From: Adiantum capillus-veneris
Lineage: Eukaryota; Streptophyta; Polypodiopsida; Polypodiales; Pteridaceae
Length of the DNA stretch: 64,000 nt
Direction of reading: 5' to 3'
Assembly (NCBI GenBank): GCA_014529385.2
Contig: CM043959.1
Location: 12,900,809 to 12,964,808, forward strand
Below are positions 46,301 to 58,640 of the stretch, piece by piece. A model generated the notes under the pieces. It was given only the letters and a program-made list of their open reading frames with translations. It made no database searches and was not told the origin of the DNA. How positions within the stretch are numbered: position 1 is the stretch's first letter; every line of letters starts with the position of its first letter. Both the position numbers and the translations under genes were made by a program.

Positions 46301-47370
46301 CTCAATCAGGAGACAAAAAAATTGAATTTTCTATTTCTTATGCTAGTAGCGAGTTGAATATGGCAGAGAAAAACTATACAACCACAGAAAGACAAGGATT
46401 AGGAATGATCTATGCCGTAAAAAAGTATAGACATTACCTATTAGCTTACAAATTTGTGTTCTTTGTGGACCACTAAGCCTAATTATACTTGGTCAACAAG
46501 CCATGCAACACAGGAAGAATAGTGAGATGGTTCATCATTCTTTTGGAATTTGATTTCATTGTAGTTGTGAAAAAGGGCACCACTCACCAAAGAGCAGATC
46601 ATCTGTCAAGGATTATTTTAGGAGAACCACCAAAGGGAGTAGACGATGATATACCAGATGCATATCTGTTCTCCGCGAAAATGATACCCCGATGGTAAAA
46701 AATATATCGTATCATTGACGACCATAGCTCAAGTCGACTCGCAAATACTACTTTCTATCACAACCGGATTAATTGAGCAATCGACTATGTATCAATTACC
46801 AGCTAGAAGGTTATACAAAGAAATCGAGATGGAATATTGCTTTTGTGCATTAATTCTGAGGAGAAAAACCAATACCTAAGTCAAGAACATAGTACCATAG
46901 TAGGACTTCACTTTGCAAAAGACCAAACTATGCGACAGATCTTGAGACTTGGAGTATTTTGGCCAACTATGAGCAGTGATGTTCACTCATTTGTACCTCA
47001 TGTGACATTGTTTTGAATATCACTTTTTCCTAAGTGGAGTAACTATTTAGTTACTTAATTATCAAGCCGAACATTTCCTGAGGATATGAGCAAATACCAT
47101 CGAAAAGCAATTGAAACTAAAGCTAGAGACTATGCTCTTATTGAGAACCAATTGTATCAAAGAGGAAAGGATAACATCTGCATCTTTGTGCAAATGAAGA
47201 TGAATATATTCCCATGATAGAACAAGCACATGCTGGATTAGCTGGAGGTCACTTTCTGAGTGAGACCACTATAAGAGAAATCGTAATGGCAGGAATATGG
47301 TGTCCAACACTTTTTGCAAATGCTAAAGAATATGTTCAAAGATGTGATGCATGTCAACAAGCCAACCCGT
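43314..47370 (+). pseudogene. P-b pol part 1: protease, RT, RNase H, integrase zinc finger
   Basis: The protease-like block is MALLDSGVGIAIA near 43845-43885, followed by ILGRPF near 44070. A 196-codon spacer ORF (44133-44723) and a basic one (44802-45140) have no recognised domain. RT runs about 45290-46240, with [30 protein letters not shown] and catalytic YMDDLCVHS. RNase H follows with HVDASNFSIECIL, TTERQGLGMIYAVKKYR and THQRADHLSR near 46590. The integrase finger AGLAGGH and CDACQQANP ends at 47370, where element K cuts in. Many stops and at least three frame changes. Only one RNase H and no chromodomain, so P differs from both O and I. Confidence 0.85.
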
Positions 47371-49449
47371 TGAGGGCGAGCTTTTTGAAATGGGGCCTCT
47401 AAACCCAAACCAATGGGCCTAACCTCACAAAATGTTCGTAAAGAGGTACGCACACTACTTGGGGCATCACCTTCTTTTGGGAGTGGAGAAGGAAACCAAT
47501 CAAAATAACACTTGCACTCACCCACTCAAGCAACACACTTTGAAAATCCCCTTACTCTATATACACTTTGGACACTTGAACACCATCAACGATTATGCAA
47601 CCCAATGCCGTGCATCAAAATGAAATATGCAATTTGTGGAATAGCATTCACCTTCTCCCCATAAGAATACCCATAATACATCCAAACTCTTCCTCTATCA
47701 AGCACTCATAAAAACAAATCATGCGCACAAGACTTGCCTCTCAAACACACAAGAGAATCACTTACATGAAACTAACACACTTTGCATAGAGAGCTCATCT
47801 CCATCTATGCAATGCCGTGACACAAGTAAAATCACCATGAGAGGTAGCCACATGCATATGTAATGAAGCAAAAGAGAGTTGGAGTGAGAAATTTCTTTAG
47901 ACCAATTGAATAAGTGTGGAGAAACAAACCAATGGTAAATTGAGAATAGAACACTTACTTGATTTCTCGCACACCTTTTACGGGGAGGACAGACGCTGGC
48001 TAACCATCACGAATTGCGACACTTGAAAGTTTTGAAGATGATTTCATGATCATTAACATAACCATGAGAGAGATCATGATGTATTTACAAGTTATTGAGG
48101 TGCTACAAATGATTTATTGGGTTGATGGAGTAAGAGATTGTAGAATGGAAAGAGTGGAGAATAGAGTTTGCACTTCCTCCAAAGAGGAGGGTTAGGAGGG
48201 AGGATGTGAAAGAGGGAGAGTTGGGGTTTTCTCTACTATTGATCAAGAAACAACATGAAGTTGAAAATATAGGTGTGTGTCCTTGAGTCTCTCCAAGGGG
48301 GGCTATTTATAGTTGTGTAGGAGTGGGATTATGCTACACTTAATTAGAGTAAGTGATTAGACCTAATTAAGTTTCCTTTGACCACTCATTGAATATTGGA
48401 CATAAAAGGGACTATTTATTCACCAAAAATATCATTTTAGACCGTGAAGGCTCCATAGGGGTGCATAATTTAGGTGGGCCCCACCATGAGGCCCTACGGG
48501 TGGCTCCTGCGGGGTATCTCAACTTGTCTGTCTTGGCATTTAGAAAGCATCTTTAGGTTGGTCCCATCACATGCAAGTGACCTTGAACACTCATTGATCT
48601 TCTAGAAGATGAGTAGGGGAAAAATAAGATCTCACCCTCTTGATTTACTTGATTTACAGTTCCCTTTGGCTGTGAATCTGACAGAGTTATACTATTTTGA
48701 CCATAACTTTTTACCTGTAGCTCGGAATGACATGCTTCAAAAGGAAAAATTGACCTTCTCAACATGTTTGATATGAATTTGGACTATTCTTCATGCCCAT
48801 GCACCAAGGAATTCGGTTTGGAAGGTCCACACTAGGCTAGGGAACCTTTTGCTTCCAAGTCTTCTTGTATGGGCCCTTTGCTTGTATGCATCCAAGGGGA
48901 ATCATGCTTTTTCAAAAGGCTATGATGCTTAAACAAATAGAGGAGGGCCCAATATTATTTGCTTGTGAAAAGAATATACAATTGGATTCTTTTTGAAAGG
49001 AGAGAAACTATATGTATATTCTGAAGAGATATTGGGACACCTATGTAGGGGGCATAGAAGACTTGTAGAGAAGGACCATAATCTTTGGTAAAGACAAGTG
49101 GAGAGTTGATTTCCATGGGAATTTATCTATATGGGGTGGAAGATGGATATATTATTTTTCTACTACTAATTCATAAGAGGTAAGAAAGTTTGGGGGTCTA
49201 TAGTTGGTTATTGTATGCTTATTCTATTTACAAAGAAAAAAAGAAAAGGGTGGTAATATAAATATATGACTAAGGTGACATTTTTGGGAAGAGTATAATG
49301 TATGTGTCGCCACAAAGGTTAAACGAAGAGGGGGAATTTACTCTAGATAACTTAATAGCGTAGAAAAATATATACACATATGAGGAAGAGGACGTTGAGT
49401 AGGCTGACAAATGTTGCAAAAAGATGGTTACCATTTTATGCCACTCGTA
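47371..49449 (-). repeat. 3' LTR of element K
   Basis: Matches 55588-57658 with roughly 40 differences by eye, about 2 percent. The minus-strand TATA box is at 48303-48312 (CTATAAATAG). The start on the minus strand reads TACGAGTG rather than TG.., so the terminal dinucleotide seems mutated. Confidence 0.93.
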
Positions 49450-49618
49450 TTAGCCCTCCCCCAAGCCTGGAGATATTCATATCTTTAGGAGGACGGTGTT
49501 GTTTCTTTTTCTTTTTTTTTTTTCTCTTTTTTTTGTCATTTTCTCTTTTTTACTTTTTTTTTTCAATAGGAGGAGTGTCATGCACTCTTTTACTCCATTA
49601 GACCTGCTTTTCATTACC
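49450..49618 (-). other. Polypurine tract and 3' spacer of element K
   Basis: The minus strand reads GGGGGAGGGCTAA at 49462-49450 directly before the LTR. A run of Ts on the plus strand at about 49500-49563 (purine-rich on the element strand) separates it from the end of pol. Confidence 0.8.
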
Positions 49619-52600
49619 TCAATCCCATAAATCGGAGATGGGAGGGTTGCCTTGGGTATGTTCAGATTCCAAGGCTGGTTCTTCTTTGCACATCAAAGCT
49701 TTAAAAATAGGTGGAGCATTTGCCAAGCCGAAGGGAGCCATGTCAATTTGGAGCTTAGAGGATGTAGGCAGATGACTGCCTATCAACGGATTGATACGTT
49801 GAAAGTAGGGCTTTAATCTCCATCCATTGACTCTGGTCTTGTGGAGTTTTCCTGATAAATCTGCTAATCTGTAACTACCATTCCCAAACTTTGTTTTTAT
49901 CATGAAAGGTCCCTCCCATCTTTGCAAAAACTTTTTGTCAAGTCGAGTATCAAGTCGGTTATCATAGCGAAGAACCAACATACCTTCCTTCAATCCTTTC
50001 CCCTTGAGCTTCTTGTTGATTTTATCCCTTTGGCTTGTCACTTTGGTGATGTAGTGATCAATGGACTCTTCTCTATCTAGCTCAAGTCGTTGGAGATCTA
50101 AGATCCTTTCATGTAGAACCTCTTTTGGTTTTTTTGCCACTCTTGAAAGAACGCGCAAGCTTGAGAGCTCTACCTCAATGGGGAGAAGTGCCTCCTGTCC
50201 ATAAACTAGATGAAAAGGGGTGAATTGGGTAGATACCTTGAAAGATGTCCTATACGCCCAAAGAGCAGCCGTCAAATGGCGATCCCAATCATTAGGCCGG
50301 TCCACAACCTGCTTAGAAATGATCTTACATATCATTCCATTCACTTTTTCCACCAATCCATTGCATTGAGGATAGTAGGGTGTGGAATGCAGGTGTTTCA
50401 CTTTTAACCTCCTCAAGAGATCATTCAGAAGGTCAGCCCTAAAACTCGGGCCTCGATCTGATAAGATTTCTAGGGGTGTTCCAAACCTACTACAAATATG
50501 ATCAAAAATAAACTTTGATACCTCTTCAGCTGTGATTCGGGTTGTGCTTGTTGCTTCCGCCCATCGTGTCATGTAGTCAACACCCATGATGATGAAAACC
50601 TTCCCTGTAGAAGTACAAGGTAGGGGACCTATTGCATCCACACCCCACTTTTCAAAAGGGCCATAAGATATTATTGGGACTCGAAGCTCATATGTTAGTC
50701 GTCTATCCCCAGAAATTTGGCATGGCTTACATGCCTTACACCAATATTGGACATCACGATGTAAGCTCGGCCAAATAAACCCTGCTTGTAAAATCTTCCT
50801 ACTTGTAATATCTTGAGAAAAGTGACCACCACAGACATCATCATGACATGAAAGAAGAATTTTCTCTATCTCTTGCACACCTGGTACTCTCCTCAAGACC
50901 AAATCTTTTCCTTTGTGATATAAATCATCCCGATCAACTGGTAAGGTGTGGCCTTCTTAACTAGTCTATGTCTTTGCACCTTGTCTAAGTGTTTGGGAAA
51001 CTCACCTGCTTGTAGAAAGAAGATAACGTCTTTTAGCTCCTCTTGACCTTGATATTTGGGTTCATATAGTTTCACACCTCCTACCGCCATTTGAAGCTTT
51101 TCATTTGCGAGTAAGTCCGCTTCCTTGTTATGAGTTCTCACAATGTGTTGTACCTGTGTTGCTTTAAAACCCTTCATCAAAGCTCTTACACTACTAAGCC
51201 ACTCAAACAATGTACGATTCTTGCACCTCCAAATCCCTTGGATTTGCCTGACCACTAGCAAAGAATCACCTTTTATAATAAGTCTTTGTATGCCTAATTC
51301 TTTGCATTCTTCTAACCCAAGGGTTAGAGCAGCATACTCAGCCTCATTGTTAGAGTGAACACTGGGTAGAGTGATACCTTTTCTAACCATTACCTCCTTT
51401 TGTGGGTTCAAAATGATGATTCCCCCTGCTGCTTTGTCTTGTTGGCGTTGATAAGCTCCGTCAAAGCATAAAGTATGGGCATTATCAATCTCCTTCACTT
51501 TGAACTGTTTTGAGCCTTCCTCTCTTTGTAGTCGTGATTCCTTCCCTTTCTCTCACTTTGTAGGTGAGAATGTCTACAAGTCCTGCTCTTGTGCTATCTT
51601 CTACAAGGAAAGTGTATTCAAATTCTTGAAGTTCAAGCACCCACTTTGCTATTCTAGATGAGAGGCTCATGTGTTGTACTACATATGGTAGATTGTGCTC
51701 TAAGGTGAGAAAAACAAATGGCACAGGGAGAAGATACGATCGAAACTTCCTTACCGCAAACAAGATTGCAAAGACCACTTTCTCCATTTCAGTGTATCCC
51801 TTCTCAGCCGGAGTCATCACCTTGCTTGCAAAATAGATCGGCCTCATGTATGATGTTTTAGGATATTTTTGCATCAAAACAACACCAATTGCTTCGAAAC
51901 CTACACTTGGAGTGACATAGTAGGTCTCCTTTGGATCTGGTGGCATTAGGATTGGGAGAGATCTAAGAATGCCCTTCACTTCCTCAAAACATTTTGCATT
52001 TTCCCTCCCCCATTCAAATGTAGATTGGCTTGCCAACCTATGCAAAGGGGCGATGGCTTCTGCTAGGAGATGGATGAAGCGAGACATGTACCTCACTTTG
52101 TGGTTGAAGGTCATTAGCTCCTTAGTTGTTGTTGGTGGAGATAATGACAAAAGGGCCTCTACTTTAGAGGGATCCACTTGAATTCCTTGTGAAGAAACCA
52201 CATGGCCTAGAAAAACCACCTGAGATTCACCGATATGACACTTCTCTGGGTTGAGTTGTCCCCCAAATTGATGGAGCCTCTTAAGCCCCTCTTCAACCTT
52301 TTGGCAGTGAAGTGATCTACAACTATAAATACAAAAATCATCCATAAAGACTCTTATAGATTTTACAAAGAATGGCTGAAATACAAATATTGTGAATCTC
52401 ATGAAGGTGCTAGGAGCATTGGTGAGCCCAAAAGGCATTACTCTGAATGCAAAACATCCCCAAGGTGTGATGAAGGTGGTTTTTGGTTGGTCCTCTTCTG
52501 CTATTCTAATTTGAAAATATCCTGAATACCCATCACACATAGTGTAGCATTCGTGACCTGCTACTTCATTCAAAATTTCATCTTGGAAAGGGAGAGGGAA

Positions 52601-54936
52601 GTGGTCCCTCTTTGTCGCAGCGTTGAGGGGTTTGTAATCCATGCAGACCCTCCACTTACCATTCTTCTTGGGAGTGACTACAATAGGTGATACCCATTCG
52701 GACTTGGATACTAGATAGATGAAGCCAGCCTTCAAGAGTCGATTCACTTCTTGTAGGAGAGCCTTTTGTTGCACAGATCCTAGTCGCCTTAACTTTTGAG
52801 CCACGGGTTTGGTCCCTGGTTTCAATTCAATTCGATGCTCTATTACATCTACACCTCGTATTTGTGAGTAGTCAGTGATAAAAAAATTGGGATACCTCCT
52901 TAACATATTGATGTAGGACCTCTTCTCCTCAGAAGTAAGATCTTTTGCAAGCATCTTCTCAAATCCTTCTTCAAGGTGGTGGCATCTTTCATCCCCTCGT
53001 GTGTGATTGTTTGTTGGCTTTTCTTCTACTGGAACATCTTGAGTGTTGGCATTGAATACAATTCCCATTACCTCCAAAGACGAATCCTCTTCACTGGTTG
53101 ATGCACTGGTTGATGCTTCCTCATCACTTGAGTAAGGACTCTCCTCCTCGCTCTCTTCATCTGCCGTGGTTTCATAGTTGATATCTAGTTGCTTTCCTTC
53201 TCGCCAATCATACACCACCGGTTGACCCTTCTTAAGAATCAAACGACCACTTCCCCATTTTTGATCTGCATTCACAGCAATGAGCCAAGGCCTCCCTAGG
53301 ATGATGGGATAGCCCTCCCCCTTAGCTGGCATGACATACATATCCACTCGTGCATCTATGTTACATACACAGACTTTTACATTTTCAATGATCCCCAAAC
53401 ACTTCACACTTGAGTTGTTGGCTAGCCTAGCTTGACAATTAGAGGACTTTGTAATTTCAAGCCCTAACTTGTTCATTGATTTTTCCGTGATCACACACAT
53501 TTGAGCTCCACCATCAACATATACATTAGACACCTTTTTACCCCTTATGTAAGCATCCACAATGGGTTCCACATCTTTTGTAGCTTTGAGGCCACAACCT
53601 TAATGGAAAGATTTGCTTTCTTTTTTGGAATTCTTGTACTTACCAACTTTGGCCATTGCCTTCTTACTTTGGCTGATAGGTGTAGAAGTTGAGGCCATGA
53701 AATGTTTGGCTTTTGGGTTTGTAAATCCTCCAGGATGTTGTAGGGCTCTAGCTCCTTTCCCAATGGGAAGTCGTTGATACCAATTTCCCTTCGCCTTGAT
53801 CTTTTCTTCCTGCTACTTTCAACTTCTTCCATCTTTGACTTCTTCTTCTTGTCCCTTCTGGCTGAATTTGTTCCTTCACTTCTCATGTCTTCATCCTTAT
53901 CATGTGCTCTTGTGCGTTTTTCTGCCGGCATAACATCAAAGTTTAGAGTATGCTCATCTATTACCTCTTCTAGCTTGATGATGTTGAATCCTCTTTCTTC
54001 CTCCTCCTGTGGGACGGGAGGTATATTTGCTGGTGGTGGTGGTCGACGAAGGATTTGTGGGCCTTGAGCTTGTTCTTGCTGCACGGTGAGAGGAGGCGGT
54101 CTGGGGGGATATATGTCTCCCGGAAGTCGCCTTGGATGTGAACAATTGTACATGCCATGGCCCATTTATTTGCAATTCCAACATCGCAACTCTTGAGCTT
54201 GTCTTCGTTGATTGCGATTCCCTTCTCTTGGTTGTCGTTGTTGAGGTAGGACTTGTACTAGATTCAGAGTGAGGTTCTCAAGCTGTTGAGTTAGCCTTTG
54301 TAAAACCTCTTGTTGAGAGTTATCTCCTATTTGTGAAGATTGTGCAAGAGGGGCCCTAATTGGTGCTTCCATGGTTTGTGAAGACTCCCTCTCACTTACT
54401 TCATTCAAACCCCTTGCTCTATGTGCTTGGAAGTGTAGTTTTCTAAACTTGATGATGGCTACCTCACGTGCTTCTTCGAAGGTGGATGGGAATTTTAGCT
54501 CTACTTTAGCCTTTAAAAGTGGATACAAGCCAACCATGAATCTCTCTTTTTTTAGAAAGTTAGGTGCACCACCATGATTTTCTAATGTAGCCTCCCACCT
54601 ACCCCATAGATTGACAAAGGTTGCTTCATAAGAGGGATAGTCTTCAAGTGATACCTGCTTATGTCCAATAAGACATTTCCATAGTCCTTCCGAAGTATCA
54701 CCTTGCCCGAACTTGGAGAGGAAGCTTGCTCGCAGTCTCTCCCAATTGGACTTGATTTGGGGTTGCAAGGTCTCATACCATGCTTTAGCTTCTGCTTTTA
54801 GAACCAACGGGAAGGCTCGTAGCTTTACTTCCTCTTCATCTCTCCCGGATATGAGATGTGCCATCTCCAAGTTGTCAAGAAGCTCTTGCGCATCTTCCCC
54901 ACTTCTTGCATAGAACGTGGGAAAAGAACTTGACAT
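49619..54936 (-). pseudogene. Element K gag-pol (dual RNase H), one stop and three frame changes
   Basis: Gag opens MSSSFPTFYARSGEDAQELL at 54936. The zinc knuckle CWNCK(stop)MGHGMYNC has a TAA at 54166-54168. The frame then runs on to about 53560, where it shifts. The second piece (53572-51485) carries the protease VDGGAQMCVI, RT with VCMDYKPLN, FGLTNAPSTF and catalytic FMDDFCIYS, and the gypsy RNase H. After a shift near 51490 comes an archaeal-type RNase H (LCFDGAY, NNEAEYA, IKGDSLL, NKEADLLA). Another shift near 50895 leads to integrase (CKPCQ, VDYMTRW, SDRGPSF, CNGLVEKVNG) and a C-terminal LKPYFQR region. No chromodomain. The last 40 or so residues (MAPFGLANAPPIFKAL) resemble a displaced RT fragment. 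Confidence 0.9.
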
Positions 54937-55021
54937 TTTGTTTAGACTTTTTGAAATCTCTTTTTTTTAAAGAAACTTTTCTCTTACGGGCTGCACAAGA
55001 TTATTGACACTATAAATCTGA

Positions 55022-55234
55022 TTACATTAAAATGAAGATGTACACATCCATTGTTAATTCGTACTTTATCATAGGTAGAATAAATGGATTAATTGAAGCA
55101 TTGATTTCATTGAGGCGAGTGGATCCAAATATCCTCCTTATGATAGATTGAAACCTAAACTTAGTTGCAATGATTATATGAATGGATTGCCGAGCAATAG
55201 GCCTAAAAGGTTCATTGTTTTGATCGTGATTCAT
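55022..55234 (-). CDS. Leader ORF type A (element K), about 70 residues
   Basis: Starts MNHDQNNEPFRPIARQ and ends DVYIFILM. About 40 of 70 residues match ORF A of element I at 27814-28026, and the start and length are the same. It lies 85 bases upstream of gag and is second in transcription order, whereas in I the A-type is first. No recognised domain; overall basic with hydrophobic stretches. Being intact while gag-pol is broken is consistent with its small size as well as with selection before insertion. Confidence 0.72.
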   Translation of the reverse strand: MNHDQNNEPFRPIARQSIHIIIATKFRFQSIIRRIFGSTRLNEINASINPFILPMIKYELTMDVYIFILM

Positions 55235-55317
55235 GTGCTACTCCTCGTTGTTGGTTTGAAGACCTTGTTCCTTCATATGTCCCTTGAGCACCCCTTCACC
55301 ACTCCTTGTTCCTGCCT

Positions 55318-55530
55318 TTAAAACAAAATGAAAACATGAACATCAAAAGAAGTTTCATAATTGATAATCGGAAGTATAATTGGATTGGGTGATGCCAGTA
55401 TTTCTCTAAGTCTTTCTGCACCAAACATAAAAACAATGCGTTGCTGGAAAAAGACTTTTCTATCTATGTGAACATTTACTCTAATGTGTTGTGCAAAATG
55501 AAATGGATAGATGGGAACTCCATTGTTCAT
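55318..55530 (-). CDS. Leader ORF type B (element K), about 70 residues
   Basis: ATG at 55528-55530 opens MNNGVPIYPFHF and the ORF ends SFDVHVFILF. It matches ORF B of element I at 48 of 62 positions from PFHF onward, with conservative changes at most other sites (I/V, L/I, Q/E). It is first in transcription order, 31 bases after the primer site. The start was moved one codon in from a GTG. Function unknown. Confidence 0.75.
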   Translation of the reverse strand: MNNGVPIYPFHFAQHIRVNVHIDRKVFFQQRIVFMFGAERLREILASPNPIILPIINYETSFDVHVFILF

Positions 55531-55561
55531 CACTAAAAAATTTGCAGGTAACTTGGAAATA

Positions 55562-55582
55562 TGTTCCTCAGTGGGGGCACCA
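55562..55582 (-). other. Primer binding site of element K
   Basis: The minus strand reads TGGTGCCCCCACTGAGGAACA, five bases after the LTR end CCCTCA. It is near-identical to that of element I. Confidence 0.78.
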
Positions 55583-55587
55583 CTTTA

Positions 55588-57658
55588 TGAGGGCGAGCTT
55601 TTTGAAATGAAGCCTCTAAACCCAAACCAATGGGCCTACCCTCACAAAATGTTCGTAAAGAGGTACGCACACTACTTGGGGCACCACCTTCTTTTGGGAG
55701 TGGAGAAGGAAACCAATCAAAATAACACTTGCACTCACCCACTCAAGCAACACACTTTGAAAATCCCCTTACTCTATATACACTTTGGACACTTGAACAC
55801 CATCAACGATTATGCAACCCAATGCCGTGCATCAAAATGAAATATGCAATTTGTGGAATAGCATTCACCTTCTCCCCATAAGAATACCCATAATACATCC
55901 AAACTCTTCCTCTCTCAAGCACTCATAAAAAAATCATGCGCACAAGACTTGCCTCTCAAACACATAGGAGACTTAGATCAAACTAACACACTTTGCATAG
56001 AGAGCTCACCTCCATCTATGCAATGCCGTGACACAAATAAAATCACCATGAGAGGTAGCCACATGCATATGTAATGAAGCAAAAGAGAGTTGGAGTGAGA
56101 AATTTCTTTAGACCAATTGAATAAGTGTGGAGAAACAAACCAATGGTAAATTGAGAATAGATGACTTACTTGATTTCTCGCACACCTTTTAACGGGAGGA
56201 TAGACGCTGGCTAACCATCACGAATTGCGACACTTGAAAGTTTTGAAGATGATTTCATGATCATTAACATAACCATGAGAGAGATCATGATGTATTTACA
56301 AGTTATTGAGGTGCTACAAATGATTTATTGGGTTGATGGAGTAAGAGATTGTAGAATGGAAAGAGTGGAGAATAGAGTTTGCACTTCCTCCAAAGAGGAG
56401 GGTTAGGAGGGAGGATGTGAAAGAGGGAGAGTTGGGGTTTTCTCTACTATTGATCAAGAAACAACATGAAGTTGAAAATATAGGTGTGTGTCCTTGAGTT
56501 TCTCCAAGGGGGGCTATTTATAGTTGTATAGGAGTGGGATTATGCTACACTTAATTAGAGTAAGCGATTAGACCTAATTAAGTGTCCTTTGACCACTCAT
56601 TGAATATTGGACATAAAAGGGACTATTTATTCACCAAAAATATCATTTTAGATCGTGAAGGCTCCATAGGGGTGCATAATGTAGGTGGGCCCCACCATGA
56701 GGCCCTACGGGTGGCTCCTGCGGGGTATCTCAACTTGTCTGTCTTGGCATTTAGAAAGCATCTTTAGGTTGGTCCCATCACATGCAAGTGACCTTGAACA
56801 CTCATTGCTCTTCTAGAAGATGAGTAGGGGAAAAATAAGATCTCACCCTCTTGATTTACTTGATTTACAGTTCCCTTTGGCTGTGAATCTGACAGATTTA
56901 CACTATTTTGACCATAACTTTTTACCTGTAGCTCGGAATGACATGCTTCAAAAGGAAAAATTGACCTTCTCAACATGTTTGATATGAATTTGGACTATTC
57001 TTCACGCCCATGCACCAAGGAATTGGGTTTGGAAGGTCCACACTAGGCTAGGGAACCTTTTGCTTCCAAGTCTTCTTGTATGGGCCCTTTGCTTGTATGC
57101 ATCCAAGGGGAATCATGCTTTTTCAAAAGGCTATGATGCTTAAACAAATAGAGGAGGGACCAATATTATTTTCTTGTGAAAAGAATATACAATTGGAGTC
57201 TTTTTGAAAGGAGAGAAACTATATGTATATTCTTAAGAGATATTGGGACACCTATGTAGGGGGCATAGAAGACTTGTAGAGAGGGACCATAATCTTTGGT
57301 AAAGACAAGTGGAGAGTTGATTTCCATGGGAATTTATCTATATGGGGTGGAAGATGGATATATTATTTTTCTACTACTAATTCACAAGAGGTAAGAAAGT
57401 TTGGGGGTATATAGTTGGTTATTGTATGCTTATTCTATTTACAAAGCAAAAAAGAAAAGGGTGGTAATATAAATATATGACTAAGGTGACATTTTTGGGA
57501 AGAGTATAATGTATGTGTCGCCACAAAGGTTAAACGAAGAGGGGGAATTTACTCTAGATAACTTAATAGCGTAGAAAAATATATACACATATGAGGAAGA
57601 GGACGTTGAGTAGGCTGACAAATGTTGCAAAAAGATGGTTACCATTTTATGACACTCA
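55588..57658 (-). repeat. 5' LTR of element K
   Basis: The minus strand starts TGAGTGTC and ends CGCCCTCA. The TATA box CTATAAATAG is at 56514-56523 (plus coordinates), putting the transcription start near 56485. A splice-donor-like CAA/GTAAGTC is at about 56167-56172, but I could not join it in frame to the leader ORFs. A short ATG-led reading just before it (MVSQRL) is broken by different single-base losses in the two LTR copies. Confidence 0.93.
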
Positions 57659-58614
57659 CCATGTAGATAGCATGCCTTTAAGACTTTGTTGGGCCAATAC
57701 AACAGCCTGCTTATAGAACCCAAGCTCAATATATCATTGTAGCTATGGACTATTTGACCAAGTGGGCAGAGGCTAAGCAACACAAAAGAATGATGCTAGA
57801 ACCACAACCACATTCTTGTATGAGAATGTGTTCACAAGATATGGACTGCCAATACAAATTGTCAGCGAGGAGAACTTATTTCCTCAATGAGGTAATTGAG
57901 TATCTGCTTAATGAATTTATGGTCATTTATAATAAATCGGCTCCCTATCACCCTCAAGCAAATGGATAAGTTGAGCATACGAATAAAATTCTTAGCTCGG
58001 TATTGACTAAAGTGGTTAGTTCGGGACGGATAGATTGGGAAATGAATCTCCATGCCACTCTATGGGCTTATAGAGTTTCATTCAAGACAACTTTAAATGC
58101 TATACCCTTTAACCTTGTTTATGGTCTTGATGTCATATTGCCGATAGAATTTCTATTGCCAACACTAAAGGTAGCTAAGGATCTTTAGTGGACTGGACAT
58201 GAATTGTCACAGAGGCTTGAAGATTTAGAAAATCTTGATGAGCAAAGGCCAACTGCTGTAGCTCACATCTATGCACAAAAGAAGACACAGAAACAGTTTT
58301 CTGATTCTCATCTAGGTACAAAAATCTTAAAAAAAGGGGACTTAGTTTTAATCTATTCCCTTAAGAAACACATTCCCAAGTTTAAGAAAAAGGGAAACAG
58401 ATCGTTTATCATTGACAACGTATCTCCAAGTGGTGCAGTTAAGTTGTCCACCCTAGATGGTGAACCAATGGCTAATTGGATTAGTGGATGTTGTTTAAAG
58501 AAGTACAATTTGCCACTAATCGATGAATTGCTAGAAACGATGCATGCAGCAAAGAAAAGAAAGATAAAACAACAGCAAGCCATTGATGAAGCCCAAGAGG
58601 AAGCTCAGCTTTGA
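57659..58614 (+). pseudogene. P-b pol part 2: integrase core and C-terminus
   Basis: Resumes the integrase interrupted at 47370. Shows VDSMPL, then AMDYLTKWAEA with the first catalytic aspartate, a damaged second block (YGLPIQIVSEENLF in another frame, where the usual SDNG/SDRG aspartate is E), and APYHPQANG(stop)VEHTNK with the catalytic glutamate. LWAYRVSFKT and IPFNLVYG follow. The C-terminal part (GDLVLIYSLKK, ISGCCLKKYNL) is open to TGA 58612-58614 and ends in a lysine- and glutamine-rich tail. In-frame stops at 57967 and 58186. No chromodomain. Confidence 0.85.
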
Positions 58615-58640
58615 GTACTCAAAAGGAAAGATTCTCTTGA

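Larger units (their letters stand above)
47371..57658 (-). mobile_element. Element K: Tat-like gypsy element inserted in the P-b integrase
   Basis: Two about 2.07-kb LTRs flank a minus-strand internal region with primer site, B-type and A-type leader ORFs, gag-pol with dual RNase H, and polypurine tract. It is clearly related to element I (same primer site, polypurine tract and leader ORFs) but has different LTRs and lacks ORFs C and D. The P-b integrase frame stops at its left edge and resumes at its right edge. I see no clean target duplication (CCCGT left, CCATG right), perhaps through mutation. Confidence 0.92.

Noticed and set aside
49380-49601. 73-codon plus-strand ORF ending in a phenylalanine-rich stretch
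   Set aside because: It spans the K LTR end, polypurine tract and a T-run; there is no sign of selection.
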